Below, piece after piece: positions 31,751 through 44,600 of a stretch of DNA of 64,000 bases. The DNA comes from Saccharum officinarum (lineage: Eukaryota > Streptophyta > Magnoliopsida > Poales > Poaceae): positions 1,971,478 to 2,035,477 of the forward strand of contig CM036209.1 of the NCBI GenBank assembly GCA_020631735.1, written 5' to 3'. The notes beneath the pieces are model-generated. The model saw only the letters and a program-made list of their open reading frames with translations, searched no databases and was not told the DNA's origin. Numbering within the stretch: position 1 is the first letter of the stretch; each line of letters opens with the position of its first letter. Position numbers and translations under genes: made by a program.

Positions 31751-32835
31751 CTCCCAACAAATCAACATAGCGAAACAAATAGGGCGGGGCTGTGACTCCC
31801 GTCCGGACGTAGCTTGACCTGCGTACGACTGGTTCCCATCTCTCTCAAAAAACTCACTCTGCTCATCCTCCAGCCCTCTTCCCTCACTGCGGCTTCCGTT
31901 CCATCAGACGTGATGCGCCTTTGCCCGATCAGCGCCCCTACCCCCGCACACGCCATGCCTCTGCCCGAGCCGCGCGTGCCCCTCTCGCCCAACCCACGCC
32001 CCTCCCATGTCGTGCCCCTGGCTACGCGCGCACCTTGGATGTGCCGCACCTCCATTTACTGGTGCGCCCCACTCTGAGATCCATAGTGGCGAGACCTGGA
32101 GCGGCGAGATTTGAGCACCTCCATCTTTCTCTGACGCCAGCTCATGCAATACTGGTGGTCTTCCATCCACTATCGTGCCCCATTCCGAGATCCGGAGCGA
32201 CAAGACCCAGAGCGGCAAGATTCGAGTGCCTCCATCCTTCACCGGCGTTAGCTCATGCAAGACCGGCAGCCTCCCCCCTCTCTCTCCACGTCGACGAGCC
32301 TCCATTCGTCCAAGTAGGAAGAAGATGTTGCGCTGAAAGGATGTTGCAAGGTATGTTTCAAGTGTTTTATGTGTTTCATACGCATGTTACAAGTGTTTCA
32401 TACGCATGTTGTAAGTGTTTCAGGTGTTTCAAGGCATGTTGCAGGTGTTTCATATGGATGTTACAAGTGTTTTATTTGAATGTTGCAAAAGTATATCGAG
32501 GATGTTGCATGTGTTGCAATGGATACACATTTATGTTGCAAGTGTATGTTTCAAGTGATTCAGCTATTCCAAACGGATGTTGTAACTGTTTTATTTGGAT
32601 GTTGCAAAGTAGATCTGGATGTTCCATGTGTTACAATGGCTTCGTATGTATGCTGCAAAATTATGTTCCAAATATTTCATTTGTTTTTAAATATATGTTG
32701 CAAGTGTTTTCCTCTAGATGTTGCAAAATTTGTCCCGAAGGTTGCAAAAGTCCATCTGCTTTTCAAATTCCCACGTGCGCGTGCGCAACAGAGCGAGCGG
32801 AACTACGTGCGTGCGTGGAAAGGACTGGGCAGGAC
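31751..32835. mobile_element. Degenerate repetitive DNA element (possibly Mutator-like) with short-unit repeats
   Basis: Begins near GGGCGGGGCTGTGACTCCCGT, which looks like a terminal motif. A GC-rich block (31880-32320) has near-duplicate segments around 32080-32150 and 32180-32250. An array at 32335-32750 is built from variants of ATGTTGCAAGTGTTTCATACG. I associate this combination with grass Mutator-type elements from memory only. The right side is cut off by the gypsy LTR, which has AGGAC before it as a possible target duplication. Confidence 0.45.
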
Positions 32836-35800
32836 TGTAACAGAACCGACCAAATTATAAGAGCACAAGTACAAAAACAAGCACCGAAGCGCTCAAATTT
32901 TCGAACTTGAGCCCATATAATCCCGGTAGTCAATCGAAACCACGAAGGATTTCAGACCAACTTGCTTACAACCAGGATCGCATCATTCAACATACAACAT
33001 CATACGTTACATTTCACAAGTAGTTCTTAAATAAGTTTACACAGACGGAGTCGCAATTATTACAAACCAAGTTTATAAAAGTAGCGGAAGCAAACGCACA
33101 CCAGTTGTTTAACTACTGCCAGTCTTGAAGATCAACAACCCGCAAAAGCATGAGGAAAGTACATAAAAGATGATCACGCCCAAGTGATCTAGTCTTCTTC
33201 ACCCGCAGGGTGGAGACAAGTTTTGCAGAAGCCTTGATAGAGCATATCATCTGCAACAGGAGGGAATAAACCCTGAGTACTGGAATGTACTCAGGTAGAC
33301 TTACCCGTCGAAAACCAGAAATAAGATGACACCAAGGATTATGCAAGGCTTACACAAGAGGCTAGCTGACATAACATTTTGCATAAAGGCATAAGTAATT
33401 TAAACTCTTATAGCCTATACTAGCAGTTATTTTTAGCATTTACCTGTTGTCTATCTTAGCACCCGTACTAAACATGCACTTGATTATAATAAAACAATTA
33501 TCATTATTATATCCAGAGCAGGTATGAATTGTGGCAACATTGTATTATTCCCTTAATCACCAGTTCATTTAATGAGATCTACGTTGCCGCTGCTCAAGTC
33601 AAGTGCTCACTAACCGGGAGCGACGACGATTCGAATCGAATTCCTATCCAGCTGGAGGGGTATTTCTAACACTCACCGCGCAGGCCCCTGCCAGGGTCGC
33701 ACAAGCCACCTTTTTATATGATTCAGGAATCGCGGGTCCGAATGATGTCGCGACCCCAAGGGCGACACTCTGCTAGGTGATAGGGACTCTAACCCCCCTT
33801 GGTCTCACGCCAATGTCCTCAAGCACATCATTTCTCTCCTCCAAGAAGCAACCTACCATTCGATTCCCGGCCTGAACCACATTACTCGGCTTCGCGGTCG
33901 GAACTACTTATCCGGCCAACTAAGTGTTAGACTGCGTTCAACATGACTCAAGGACGTACAGCGAATCGGTCCTTAAACGACTCAGACGGGCATAGCTCCA
34001 CACCCAAGACGTGAAGTGTCTTGCGGCTGTACTATCGAACTTCCGTCCGGTCTCAATTTCATTTTTAAGCATGGTTCCATCCACGATAGCCATAAAGCCA
34101 CTCGTGACTCCTTCCTACATCTCGCGGATGACCGGAAATCACCCGACTTCTACCGTACTAAGCAGGGCTAAGCATTGACACGTGCCTAAACCTAATATAG
34201 GATTCAGTACGATATCTGGACAAGGACAGGTATAATGCAACAAGTGTTTTCATATAACTCCTACAACTTAATGCAGTAAACAATTAAAAGTACTCAAGAT
34301 TAATTTATAAATCAGTAGGTTCAGCATGTACCGGGGCTTGCCTTTCAGAAAGGTCGAAGGCCGGTGGTCTGGGCACTCAGGAAGGACGTCTGCGGGCACT
34401 CCTTCGCCTGCTGGATCCTCGGGCTCCTGCTGCTCCTGGTCCTCCTCCGGAATTACAGGCTCGAATTCGAGGAGAGTTACCCCCTTCGGTACACCTATTG
34501 CATGAATGCTCAATAAATATCATGGATGCATAAAGGTGCAACATGCTCGGAATGAAATGCACTTCAGAAATAAAAACAATAATCTAATCAAGTTACTTTA
34601 TTAGTACGTGCAAATCTCTTCTCCGGTGGAGAAGTACTTACCTAATCTACCTAACCTAAGATATAGTTGTTCCTCTTCGGTTAAGGCCCTAACACCTAAC
34701 AATACAAGAGTAGTATTACTTAGGTTACCACAGTAAGACATTCTGGACAGCAGCTCAAAGATTCTAACATAACTGGAGAATCCCAACTCCAAAAGATATG
34801 ATCTAAGACAATCTGGAAAGCTTAAGAAATGTACCACAAAATGTTTTCAGATCACAACACTAAATTCCAAAGTTTACCTAATCGAAATTCCAAAGTTCCA
34901 GAATCTGTTCTCTCTAAACAGAGAGCAGTCAATTCTGGACTGACACTTTAAACAGCAATAACTCCCAAACTACTAAGCCAAATGCTACCAAATTTTGACA
35001 CAAGCTCATTTACAAATTTTACTACAACTTTGGTATTTACAAGTTTTCCAGCAACCACCTTTATCCAAGGTCAAACCTAGAAATACTATCAGCTGTCCAG
35101 AAAACCTAAAATTGCAAAGATTAAATATTTATTGATGTGGCAAACATTCTCTAAGACCAAACTAATACTACTACAAGTTCACAAATGTCACAAAAAACAC
35201 CAGAAAGTAAGGTGTGCCCACCTAGAATATTTATTTAAACCCATTTCTTAATTTACTTAAGTAATTAAGTGGAATTTCAAACCTATATGTAAGCTACTCC
35301 TAAAATCCTACAACAATTACAGGAGACCCTCTGACCCAAAATAGGCTATTGTAAAAATTTGAACTAAATTTATTCACAGGAACTCTCTGAACAAAATTCA
35401 CAAGCCTAAAAGGCTGATTTTTATATAAATAACAAAGCATAGTAAAAAGTGTCAAACAACATATTTCATAATTTTCTTGGATACTCTAGGGTACCAAGAC
35501 ATTCTCCAAAAAGTTATATGAACATTGCACATGTAGAAAAATTACTAAAATTCATTTAATTATTTCCTAGAATAACAAGATAATATTATAACTTGAAAAG
35601 TACTTAAGCACTACTGCCTAAATTTTTACCAAAGCTAGAGCAAGTATAAATTAGCCTACTCACCAAATTTCATAATTTTTGGAACACTGAAACTCAAGAT
35701 ATAATTTAAACAAGTTTGCATGTGATTTAAAACACATTTCAAAGACCTATTTAAATGTCCCGAAAGCTAAACATCACATAGCAAACTCATATTTTTCTAA

Positions 35801-37835
35801 AATACTACACATCATGTAGATCCTAACAAAATTTATCTCATGATTTTTGAGCAAGTAAAACCCTAGATCTACATTTTCCAAACTTAACCAAAATTCTGTA
35901 GCAAAGATAAATAAAAATGAAAAAGATCTCATTTTAAACTGGGCCGGCCCGGGAAAGGACGCGGCCCACGGCGCGCGCGCGCGGCCCGCTCGGGCTCCCG
36001 CCCACGCGCGGCACCGACAGGTGGGTCCCCGCGGTCAGTGACAGAGGGCAGAGGGGCGGCGAACCACGAGCTCCGGCGAGCTCAAGCTCGTCGGAGGGGA
36101 GCTCGCTCGGGAAACCAAGCACACCCTCATGTTCTCCGTCACATGGTGCTTCGATTCGTGCAAGAAGGACGGCTTGGGTTGGAGTGGGAGGGGCTCGCCA
36201 CCGCGAGCGGCGGCCGGTGAGGTTCGGGTGGCGGTGTACCGCCGCCGGTGAGGCCGCACGGTCCCAGCTAAGCTTGGTACGAGCTTCACTGCAGCTAGGC
36301 GGAGCTATTGAGGTAGGAAGGGAAGACGGAGAGAGGCCCGAGCTACCCCGGCCACGGTGAGCCTCCATGGCGGAGCTCCGGTGACCTCTCGGGAATGGCG
36401 GAGGTAACAATGGGGCTCACCTTGAGTTCAATCAAGGCCGTCGGTGGGTCGAGGAGGTGTAGGGTGGTGAGGCGGAGGAATTGGCGTGATTTGGCGGCCA
36501 GTGATGCAGTGGAACACGCGCGTGAGCTCGCTGGAGGTGGAGCGGCAATGGCGGCTCAGTTCTGACGTTTTGAAACCGGAAGAGGGAGGGGAAAGGAATG
36601 GAGGCCGCCTCGACGCGTCGTGGCAGTCTTGAAGGCACCGTGGTCTGGCCGGTGGGGCCAGGGCCGGCGTACGGGCGCCACCGCGTCTCCACGCGTCGGC
36701 GAGGCCCTGTGGCCGGTCGGCCACGCCCCCTCCTCTGACGAAACTGAATCGCGGTGAATGGTGACATCGACGACCGACTGACATAGTGACTTCAACGATG
36801 ATTAACTCCTAAACCAGCTCGTGTTAGTGAAACCTCCAAATAGCAAAGTTGTAGACCTATTTGAGCACTACAAGTTTGTAAGAGACATCATGGGCTAGTT
36901 CGGCTTAGTTGGTGAGATATAGTGACCTCAAGTGGTGCCCGGTGAAACTGAAACGCAGTTTCAGAGATAAACGCCGACTAAAACCCTAACTTCTTGACAC
37001 TATATCTCCTAAACTATTGAGAACCAGGTGATGGTGATATTGACAATGTTGTAGAGCTATGTGTGGACAACAACTTTGTCAATTGGCTCCAGGACTGGTT
37101 TGGCCTAGTTTGTGAGTTACAAGTTGCTAAAGTGAGGTACTGTGAAACGGTTTTCAGCTCCACACTTAGCAAAAATGGCTAAGTCCCAAAACAGCCTCTA
37201 ATACTGACTTGTGGGCCATTTTTGAGCATGTTCTGATCATTTTCATGAGATGGCCATATTAGAACTTTTGTTCCTTATGAAATTCTATACAACTTTGCTT
37301 AAGGTTGCTCCTCCATGCAAGATCTCTAAACTAGACTTTTTAATTGGTCAAACCAGATCACTCTAGGGGTCCAATTTAGTCAACAACATTTGGAAGGGCA
37401 ATTTGGTAATTTTGGTCAACATGAACATTGCTCCACTACTTACCCTAAATGTAATTAAGGTGTTATAAGACCTAATTAGCCACTCTACATATTGGTTGTA
37501 CAAAGTTCCTAGTGTCACATACTTTGGAACAAGTAATTCCATACTTTCACCCAAATGTTGCAAGCTCATGTTGCACATGTTGCATGAGTGTGTTGCATAA
37601 CATTTGCTAATATGTTACACTAAAGTGGTTCACATGTCTCACAAAGGAAATTGCACATAAGGTACTTATGTTTTGCACACTACCCACTTCTTACTTCACA
37701 TGAAATATAAACATATGTGGCAATGTTTCCAAAGCATGTTTTATATAATATAAGCTGATGCATGAAATGAATGATGCTTGCTTATGCTTATGCAAATGCA
37801 ATGCAATTAAGGAGCTAAACACCTGAGGTGTTACA
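32836..37835 (-). repeat. Ty3/gypsy 3' LTR, Tekay/Del-like, 5.0 kb
   Basis: On the minus strand it starts TGTAACACCTC at 37835 after the polypurine tract AAGGGGAGGGC, and it ends CTGTTACA at 32836. The unusual length suits the Tekay/Del chromovirus group. Contents are mostly AT-rich, with a GC-rich island at about 35940-36780 that holds a 158-codon minus-strand ORF without recognised homology. TGAACTTC-like short ORFs elsewhere are not genes. No second LTR is visible, as the element is cut by the N gap on the right. Confidence 0.8.
35940..36780 (-). other. GC-rich island within the gypsy LTR
   Basis: Sharp change from AT-rich flanks to a block with GCGCGCGCGCGCGGCCCG and many CpG. Minus-strand frames of 158 and 118 codons are Pro/Arg/Ser-rich with no family signature. 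This may be the transcribed leader of the element or captured exon-like DNA. Confidence 0.5.
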
Positions 37836-38254
37836 GCCCTCCCCTTATAAAAAATCTCGTCCCAGATTTGGAAAGCGTACCATTTTTTATAGAATTCCTT
37901 ATAACCATCCGCAAATAGTCCTCCCGTTCCCATGTAGCGTCACTTTCACTACCCTGATTACTCACATTATTTTACCACTTAACCACTTTGCTTCTAGTCA
38001 CTCGTTCCTGAGTATCGATCACTCGGACTGGCTTTTCTTCGTAAGTTAGATCGATTCCAGCCTGATATCTCCTAAAGGGACTCTTCTCCTCAGGAACTCG
38101 AAGACACTTTTTGAGCTGAGATACATTGGAACGTTGAATATGGCATCATTTCTAGAGGTAACTGGATTTTATACGCAATAGCTCCACTCTTGCCTATGAT
38201 CTGGAAAGGGACCCACGTATCTCGGCGCAAGTTTCCGCTTAACACCCAAAACGT
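37836..38254 (-). pseudogene. pol: Gypsy pol remnant: integrase C-terminus with chromodomain-type tail
   Basis: Minus-strand translation gives WVPFQIIGKSGAIAYKIQLP, then in shifted frames SSSEEKSP and LTYEEKPVRVIDTQERVTRSK. This is the conserved C-terminal integrase and chromodomain tail of chromoviruses (del/Tekay type). It contains stops and frameshifts. It ends at the polypurine tract 37836-37846. Upstream pol is lost in the sequence gap. Confidence 0.8.
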
Positions 38255-38354
38255 NNNNNNNNNNNNNNNNNNNNNNNNNNNNNNNNNNNNNNNNNNNNNN
38301 NNNNNNNNNNNNNNNNNNNNNNNNNNNNNNNNNNNNNNNNNNNNNNNNNNNNNN
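38255..38354. other. Assembly gap (100 N)
   Basis: Exactly 100 N, the conventional size for an unknown gap length. The rest of the gypsy element and its 5' LTR are probably missing here. Confidence 0.98.
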
Positions 38355-38841
38355 TCTTTATGTTGTAGTCTGAGATTTTTGTTTTGAATCATCTATTCCA
38401 ACATAAAATCTGCCTTCCAATATATAAAAAAGTAGCACGTTAAGCCATGTTTTTTTTACGTTCACTCGTCCAAAGAATCCATCAGGCTAAAAGAAACCGA
38501 CCATTGTGACAAAAAAAAACCTAAAAAGACGATGAAAAAAACTGACCTCATTATAAAAAACACTAAAAAGCACGTGATAAAAAAATGCTAAAAAAATGAA
38601 AACAGACCACGTAAAACCCCGAACAGATGGAGACAAAAAAAATAGAGAAAATCGCCCCGAGCCGCTCCGTGGAAACAAAAAATCTGCACAGAGAAAAAAA
38701 CTGCCCAGAAAAATCGGCCAGCAACGTCTCAGCCAAGCCGAGAAAAAAAAATCGCTCGGAGATACAGTTCTGTTGAGTTGCTGGGCTGTGGGATGGGTCT
38801 GGGTACGAATAACTCTTTACCGGGTACCAAATAGGTTGGCC
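38355..38841. other. A-rich sequence of unknown nature
   Basis: Many A runs (AAAAAACTG, AAAAATGC) and a lysine-rich open stretch in one frame, which reflects composition. No repeat ends or gene signals seen. Confidence 0.4.
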
Positions 38842-39050
<209 letters not shown>

Positions 39051-39993
39051 AGCTCACTTGTAGTTGTATCTGTTTCTTTTAATCTTATATAAATCTTGAA
39101 CCCTATCTAATGCAACTATGCAAGAAATGAAAGCTTGCCTCGTCGAGCTATTCAACCCGAATATTTCCGCCCTGAATCGGTTTGTGAATAAATTCCATCA
39201 CATTATTGTGCATACACACATGCACACACGCCACAGCATTTTTTTTACTGTCAAAGACGGAAAACGGCAAGCACACGCACGAACCGGGTCTCCGCGACCG
39301 CCGCATCGCATCACGGCGGTCGTCACGGTACGGCCCAGTGACAGGTGGGCCCTGGAGGCGGAAGCCGTCAACCCAGCGCGTTTTGACGTGGCCTCTGGCC
39401 ACCACTGGCAAGCGGGCCCCGCCAGCCTCTGCCAACCTTTCCACAACCACCACCAAGAGGAAGAAGGGGAAGGAAATATAAATGGGAACGCGCGGCGCGG
39501 CCGCGGCCGTCGTCTTCCTCCGCGGATCCCTCCTCATCCTCCCGCTGCTGTCCTTGTGGCGAAGGCAAGCAATAGGGCAAATCTCTCCCCCTCCTCCCTG
39601 GATTGATTGAGCTGCTCCTGCTCCTGCTCGTCCACCTCTGCTTCGCTCCTCGCCTTGCCATTTCGGAGCTTGTTTTTCCCCCTTTCGGTTTCTGTTCGAT
39701 TCAATTGTTAGTTTATTGGAGGGAAGTTGGGCGGGGAAGGCGTTAGGTGGGCGCCTGCGTGCTCCGCCTCGGGAGAAGGTCAAAAGAAATCCCCACCACC
39801 AACCCAGACGACTCCTCCCCCAATCCGCCATTGCTCTTCCTTTTCTCCCCGTCGCCAGACGGAGCCCCCTGCTCGGAGCAAAGCAATAAAGCCAAAGGCG
39901 CCGCCTTTCCTGACTCCGGTTTCCCTCCACCCACGCCAGATTGATTGATTGTTCGATTCCTTGGTCGGGGGAGAAGGAGAAGAGAAGCGAGAC
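39051..39993 (+). promoter_or_regulatory. Upstream region and GC-rich 5' leader of the 88-residue membrane protein gene
   Basis: AT-rich to about 39270, then increasingly GC-rich with C/T-rich tracts, as in grass 5' leaders. No TATA box can be assigned with confidence. Open frames here on either strand are compositional. Confidence 0.4.
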
Positions 39994-40976
39994 ATGTGCC
40001 CGCTGCGGGTGATCCTCATCTTCCTGTCCGCCACCATCGCCGGCTTCTTCCTCATCAGGGGGCTCAACGCCGAGCCCGACCAGTTCGACGCCGACGCCGA
40101 CGAGTCGGGATCCCCCAGGGCACCCCTGCCCCTGCATTCCAAGGTAACCAACCAACGCCTCTCCGCCTCTCGCCCTTTCCTCGTCTCCTGTCGCTGTGGG
40201 CTGTCGCCCCCCTCCGGCTCCTCTCTATTCTTAGGCAGCTTCTTGCTGGCGCACAAGGGTAAATGCTCTCACTCTACTAGCGCTACCGCAAACTCCCTCT
40301 CTGGCACCCCAATTTCGAGCCAGCCACAATGAGCTGCCGGTCCATGGCCTTCAGTTTAGGGGGATTTTGCAAACGTATGCTTAGTCTCGAGCTAACTTGA
40401 ACAACTTCAGTTACTGCACTGCATACAGACATTCCATGGACGATAAGCTAGCCTTGCTCTTCTTTTTGCACAGTACTGTATTTCCTAATTAACACGCTTA
40501 AATTTGCTCAATGTAACAACTGATTTGAGCAATGACCAATCGATCTGCTTGGGTGGAGGCTTGCCAGCCATTGTGATTCGTGGGAGCCCACTCCCCATCC
40601 TCCCTCCTAAATTCAGCTAACCACCATTCTGTATCATGTGCACAGAGCTTTTGGATCTAGCGTCTGAGTTTATTTACAATATCACCTGCATAGAAACATG
40701 AGTCGAGATGGTCACTTGGTGTACTGTTTACTTGATTTTAATATTGAATCACCAGTTCATTGTCTCCCTTGTGTGCAAATTTCAAAGGCACAATATTGTT
40801 TCTTTAATAGTAACAATTACTTCAGAATATGAAAGTTCTTTTTTTGTACGCAAATCTAGGTTGGATCGGCTGTGAAAACAGGGTTCTGGACGATGGTCGA
40901 CATGGCAAGTGGGCGGTACCTCTGGCGCACCCTTGTTGCCCAACCTGCGAAATCGGAATCCGATAAGGCCCGGTGA
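39994..40976 (+). CDS. Small conserved plant membrane protein (88 aa), two exons
   Basis: Exon 1 39994-40143 (50 codons) and exon 2 40860-40976 (38 codons plus TGA) join in phase 0 at CATTCCAAG/GTAACC and AAATCTAG/GTTGG. The protein begins MCPLRVILIFLSATIAGFFL, a single N-terminal membrane segment (about residues 4-22). An acidic loop follows, then a conserved tail VKTGFWTMVDMASGRYLWRTL. I recognise this MCPLR...GFW..VDMASGRYLWR pattern as a small family conserved across flowering plants. Databases sometimes label it methyltransferase-related, but nothing in it looks like a methyltransferase, and its function is unknown to me. Orientation is probably N-terminal anchor with a soluble tail. The 3' UTR extends past 41300 and contains the copia element E3. 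Confidence 0.85.
40144..40859 (+). other. Intron of the 88-residue membrane protein gene
   Basis: 716-base GT-AG intron; AT-rich 3' part with TTCTTTTTTTGTACGCAAATCTAG before the acceptor. Nothing else recognised. Confidence 0.8.
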
Positions 40977-41309
40977 CGAATGCTCAGTTGTTCATAAATT
41001 ATCTCATCTTGCGGATGGAGTGCCACATAGGTGAAGACTGATACAATCCTGTTGTTGTTACATATTGGTATAATGGTGTTGGTGTGTAATATGGTGGCAG
41101 ATGTTACACGGGGATCATATATTGAAGTAAATTTGCAAAATTATTCATGTGTTGAGTTGAGCCTTGTGTTGTGTAAAACTGGAAGTGGGTGCTATGCTGG
41201 AAGTATGTACTTTGGCCATGAGATTTGGGTAGAAGTTTGCAGGTTTTGTCTTCCAACTAAATCCACGCTTAAATGTGAGACTTGAAATATAGAATAAAAG
41301 TGAAGTGAG

Positions 41310-41681
41310 TGTTAGTCGCTGGATTCGCACTCTTGGTAGTAGCTGAATCCTTACTCTCATCGAGAGAGGATGACACTAGGAGTTGGGGCAATTTTCTGGT
41401 TTATTTCTCACACAAACTCATACAATGTCATGCCAACCTGAGGGGTTGGGGTTACATACTTATAGGCTGCTAGCCAGCCAAGCATATGCCAAGATGCTAG
41501 TCTAAGATGCTAAAGTGCTGTCCTAGCTAAGATGCTGTCCTCTAGTCTAAGATGCTGTCCTCTAGTCTAAGATGTTGTCCTCTAGTCTAAGATGCTGTCC
41601 TAAAAACAGAAAAACAGCCATAAGGACCATGTGAGCAGCACAGCCCCACAAAGACCAACCACACATGAGACTTATCCATCA
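41310..41681 (-). repeat. E3 3' LTR (left)
   Basis: 372 bp. Contains a minisatellite of a 19-base unit (GATGCTGTCCTCTAGTCTA type) at about 41520-41600, with one more unit than the other LTR. Confidence 0.95.
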
Positions 41682-41689
41682 TTCTCCCC

Positions 41690-44600
41690 CTAAGTCTTGT
41701 GCGTCGTCTTGTGGGAGAGTTGAACCATCCCGGTCCTGGAGCAGAGCTCAAGGAACTTGATCCTCCCAAGGGGCTTGGTGAGCAGGTCCGCAAGCTGGTC
41801 CTTGGTGTTGATGTAGCTCGCCTTGATGCTCCCTTCCTCCAAACAGCCTCGGATGAAGTGGTACCTCACCCGGATGTGCTTGCTGCGTTCGTGGAACACG
41901 GGGTTCTTTGCTAGGGCCAGAGCGGACTTGCTGTCCACCCTGAGCTCCACCGCTCTAGTGTCTCTGCCAAGGAGATCACCAAGCAGTCGAGCGAGCCAGA
42001 GCGCCTGAGTCGAAGCGGTGGAGGCCGCTATGTACTCGGCCTCGCAGCTGGACAGGGCCACCACCTGCTGCTTTACCGACTGCCAGCTAACGAGGCACTT
42101 GCCGAGGAAGAAGAGGATCCCGCTCGTGCTCTTGCTGGTGTCGATGTCGCCGGCGTGGTCGCTGTCGCTGTACCCGACGAAGTGTGCCGCCCCAGGGCAC
42201 CTCGGGTAGTAGAGGCCGTGGTCGAGAGTCCCCGCAACGTAGCGGATGATCCTCTTCACAGCCTGCTGGTGCTCCGTCGTCGGTCGCTGCATGAACCGAC
42301 TAACGTAGCCGACGGAGAATGCCAAGTCCGGCCGTGTGTGGGCGAGGTAGCGAAGGCTCCCCACAAGACGCCGGTACTGCGTAGCGTCCACCTCCTCTGT
42401 CGTGCTGTCGCGGCTCAGCTTCAGCCTCTCCTCCATCGGAGTGAGGGCTGGGTTGCAGTCGGTGAGCCCAGCTAGCTCAACGATGCGCTTGGCGTAGGCG
42501 GTCTGTCGAAGCGTGATCCCGGAGTCATCCTGGTGCACCTCGATTCCCAGGTAGAAGGAGAGAGACCCCAGATCACTCATCTGGAAGGTGGCCTTCATCT
42601 CTTCCTTGAATGCCGCCACCTCCGCATCCTTGGTGCCGGTGATCACCAAGTCGTCGACGTAGACACCCACCAGCAGGGCCTTTCCTCCGCTGCCCCGCCG
42701 GTAGATGGCCGCCTCGTGCGGGCTTTGCTCGAAACCCATCCCCTTCAGCGTGGAATCCAGCTTGGCATTCCACGCCCTCGGTGCCTGCCGCAAGCCATAG
42801 AGGGCCTTGCGCAGGCGAAGCACCTTGCCCTCCTTGCCGGGAATCGCAAATCCCGGCGGCTGATGCACGTAGACCTCCTCCTTCAAGTCACCGTTAAGGA
42901 ACGCCGACTTGACATCCATGTGATGGACGCGCCAGCCCTCCTGGGCAGTTAGCGCAAGGAGGAGTCGCACGGACTCCATCCGTGCAACGGGCGCGAAGGC
43001 GTCGTCAAAGTCGATTCCTTCTTGCTGGACGAAGCCGCGCGCCACCAGACGCGCATTGTGCTTGATCACCTCTCCGGTCTCGTCCTTCTTGAGCTTGAAG
43101 ACCCACTTGAGAGAGATGGCGTGGTGGCCGGCTGGAAGATCGGCCAGCTCCCACGTCTTGTTCCGCTCGACGGCGTCCATCTCCATCTGCATCGCGGCAC
43201 GCCATGCCGCGTCCCTCTCCGCCTCGGCGAAGGAACGAGGCTCGCCATCGTCCTGTGCGAGGTGCAGCTCCGCCTCAAAGTCGTGTTGTGCCAGTCCAGG
43301 GACCGGCTGCTCGCCGAGGAGGTTGTCCACGGTACGGTAGCGCAGAGGCTCGCCGCCGTGGTAGGCGTCGATGCGATCCTCGTCGTTGGACAGCGGAGTG
43401 GCGAACTCCACTGTGCGCTGCTCGTCGTGGGCCGAAGCTGCCGGTGCCGAGCCTGAAGAGGTAGGGTCCAGTGTAGGAGAGCGAGGCGTGGCCGACGGTG
43501 CTGGTGGTGGACTCGCCGGAGCCTGTGGACTTGCCGGAGCTGGTGGTGGCGGTGGTGAAGGACTCGCCGGAGGTGGTGGCGAGCGAGGTGGTGGGGTAGG
43601 CGAGCTCGGTGAGGACGAGCTGCTAGCTCCCCCCGCCTCCTTGAAGTGGACGTAGTCGACGACGAAATCGCTGGTCGTCGGAGTCGAGTCGTCATCCACC
43701 ATCTTGCCCCACGTCCAGCTTCGCCCCTCGTCGAACGCGACGTCCCGCGTGATGCGCACGCGCCGTGTCGCAGGGTCGAGGACGCGGTAGGCCTTGGCGC
43801 CCTCCGCGTAGCCGATGAAGACCCCTGGCGTGCTCCGGTCGTCGAGCTTGCCGACGTGGTTGAGCTCCTTGACGAAGGCCAGGCAGCCGAAGACGCGAAG
43901 GTGGCTCACCGCGGGCTTGCGCCCGTGCCAGGCCTCGTATAGCGTCTTGCCGTCGAGGGCCTTGGTGGGGGAGCGGTTGAGCAAGTGGACGGCAGTCATC
44001 ACCGCCTCACCCCAGTAGATCGCCGGCATCCCTCTCTGCTTGAGGAGGGCACGGGCGGTGGCCACCACCGTCTGGTTGCGGCGCTCGACGACGCCGTTCT
44101 GCTGCGGAGTGTACGGCGCGGAGAAGTGGCGGTGGATCCCCTCATCGGCGCAGTACGCCGCGAACTCGGCCGCCGTGAACTCGCCGCCGTTGTCCGTGCG
44201 TAGGACCCGAAGCTTGCGGCCGCACTCCGCCTCCGCAGCAGCTTGAAGACGCTTGATGGCGTCCGCCGCGGCTGCCTTGGCGTCGAGCAGGATAACCCAC
44301 ATGTAGCGGGACATGTCGTCGACGAGGAGGAGGAAGTAGCGCCGGCCTCCAGGTGTAGCCGGTGTCACGGGGCCACAGAGGTCACCGTGTACGAGCTCCA
44401 GCTTCTCCTTGGCGCGGAAGCTTGCCTGGCGAGGGAAAGGGAGCCGCCGCAGCTTGGTGAGGACGCAGGTGTCGCAGAACTGCTCCACGTGGTCGACGTG
44501 CGGCATGCCCCGCACCATCTCCTTGCTGCCGAGCTGCCTTAGGGCCTCAAAGTTGAGGTGCCCAAAGCGCTCGTGCCACCTCCAAGCGTCGTCGTCGCGG

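Noticed and set aside
32340..32910. Cys/Phe-rich protein gene (LQVFYVFHTHV type)
   Set aside because: Translation of short tandem DNA repeats, no start or splice context, no homology recognised.
38090..38392. Open frame crossing the N gap
   Set aside because: The frame is continuous only because N codons are read as unknown; the real part is the gypsy pol remnant.
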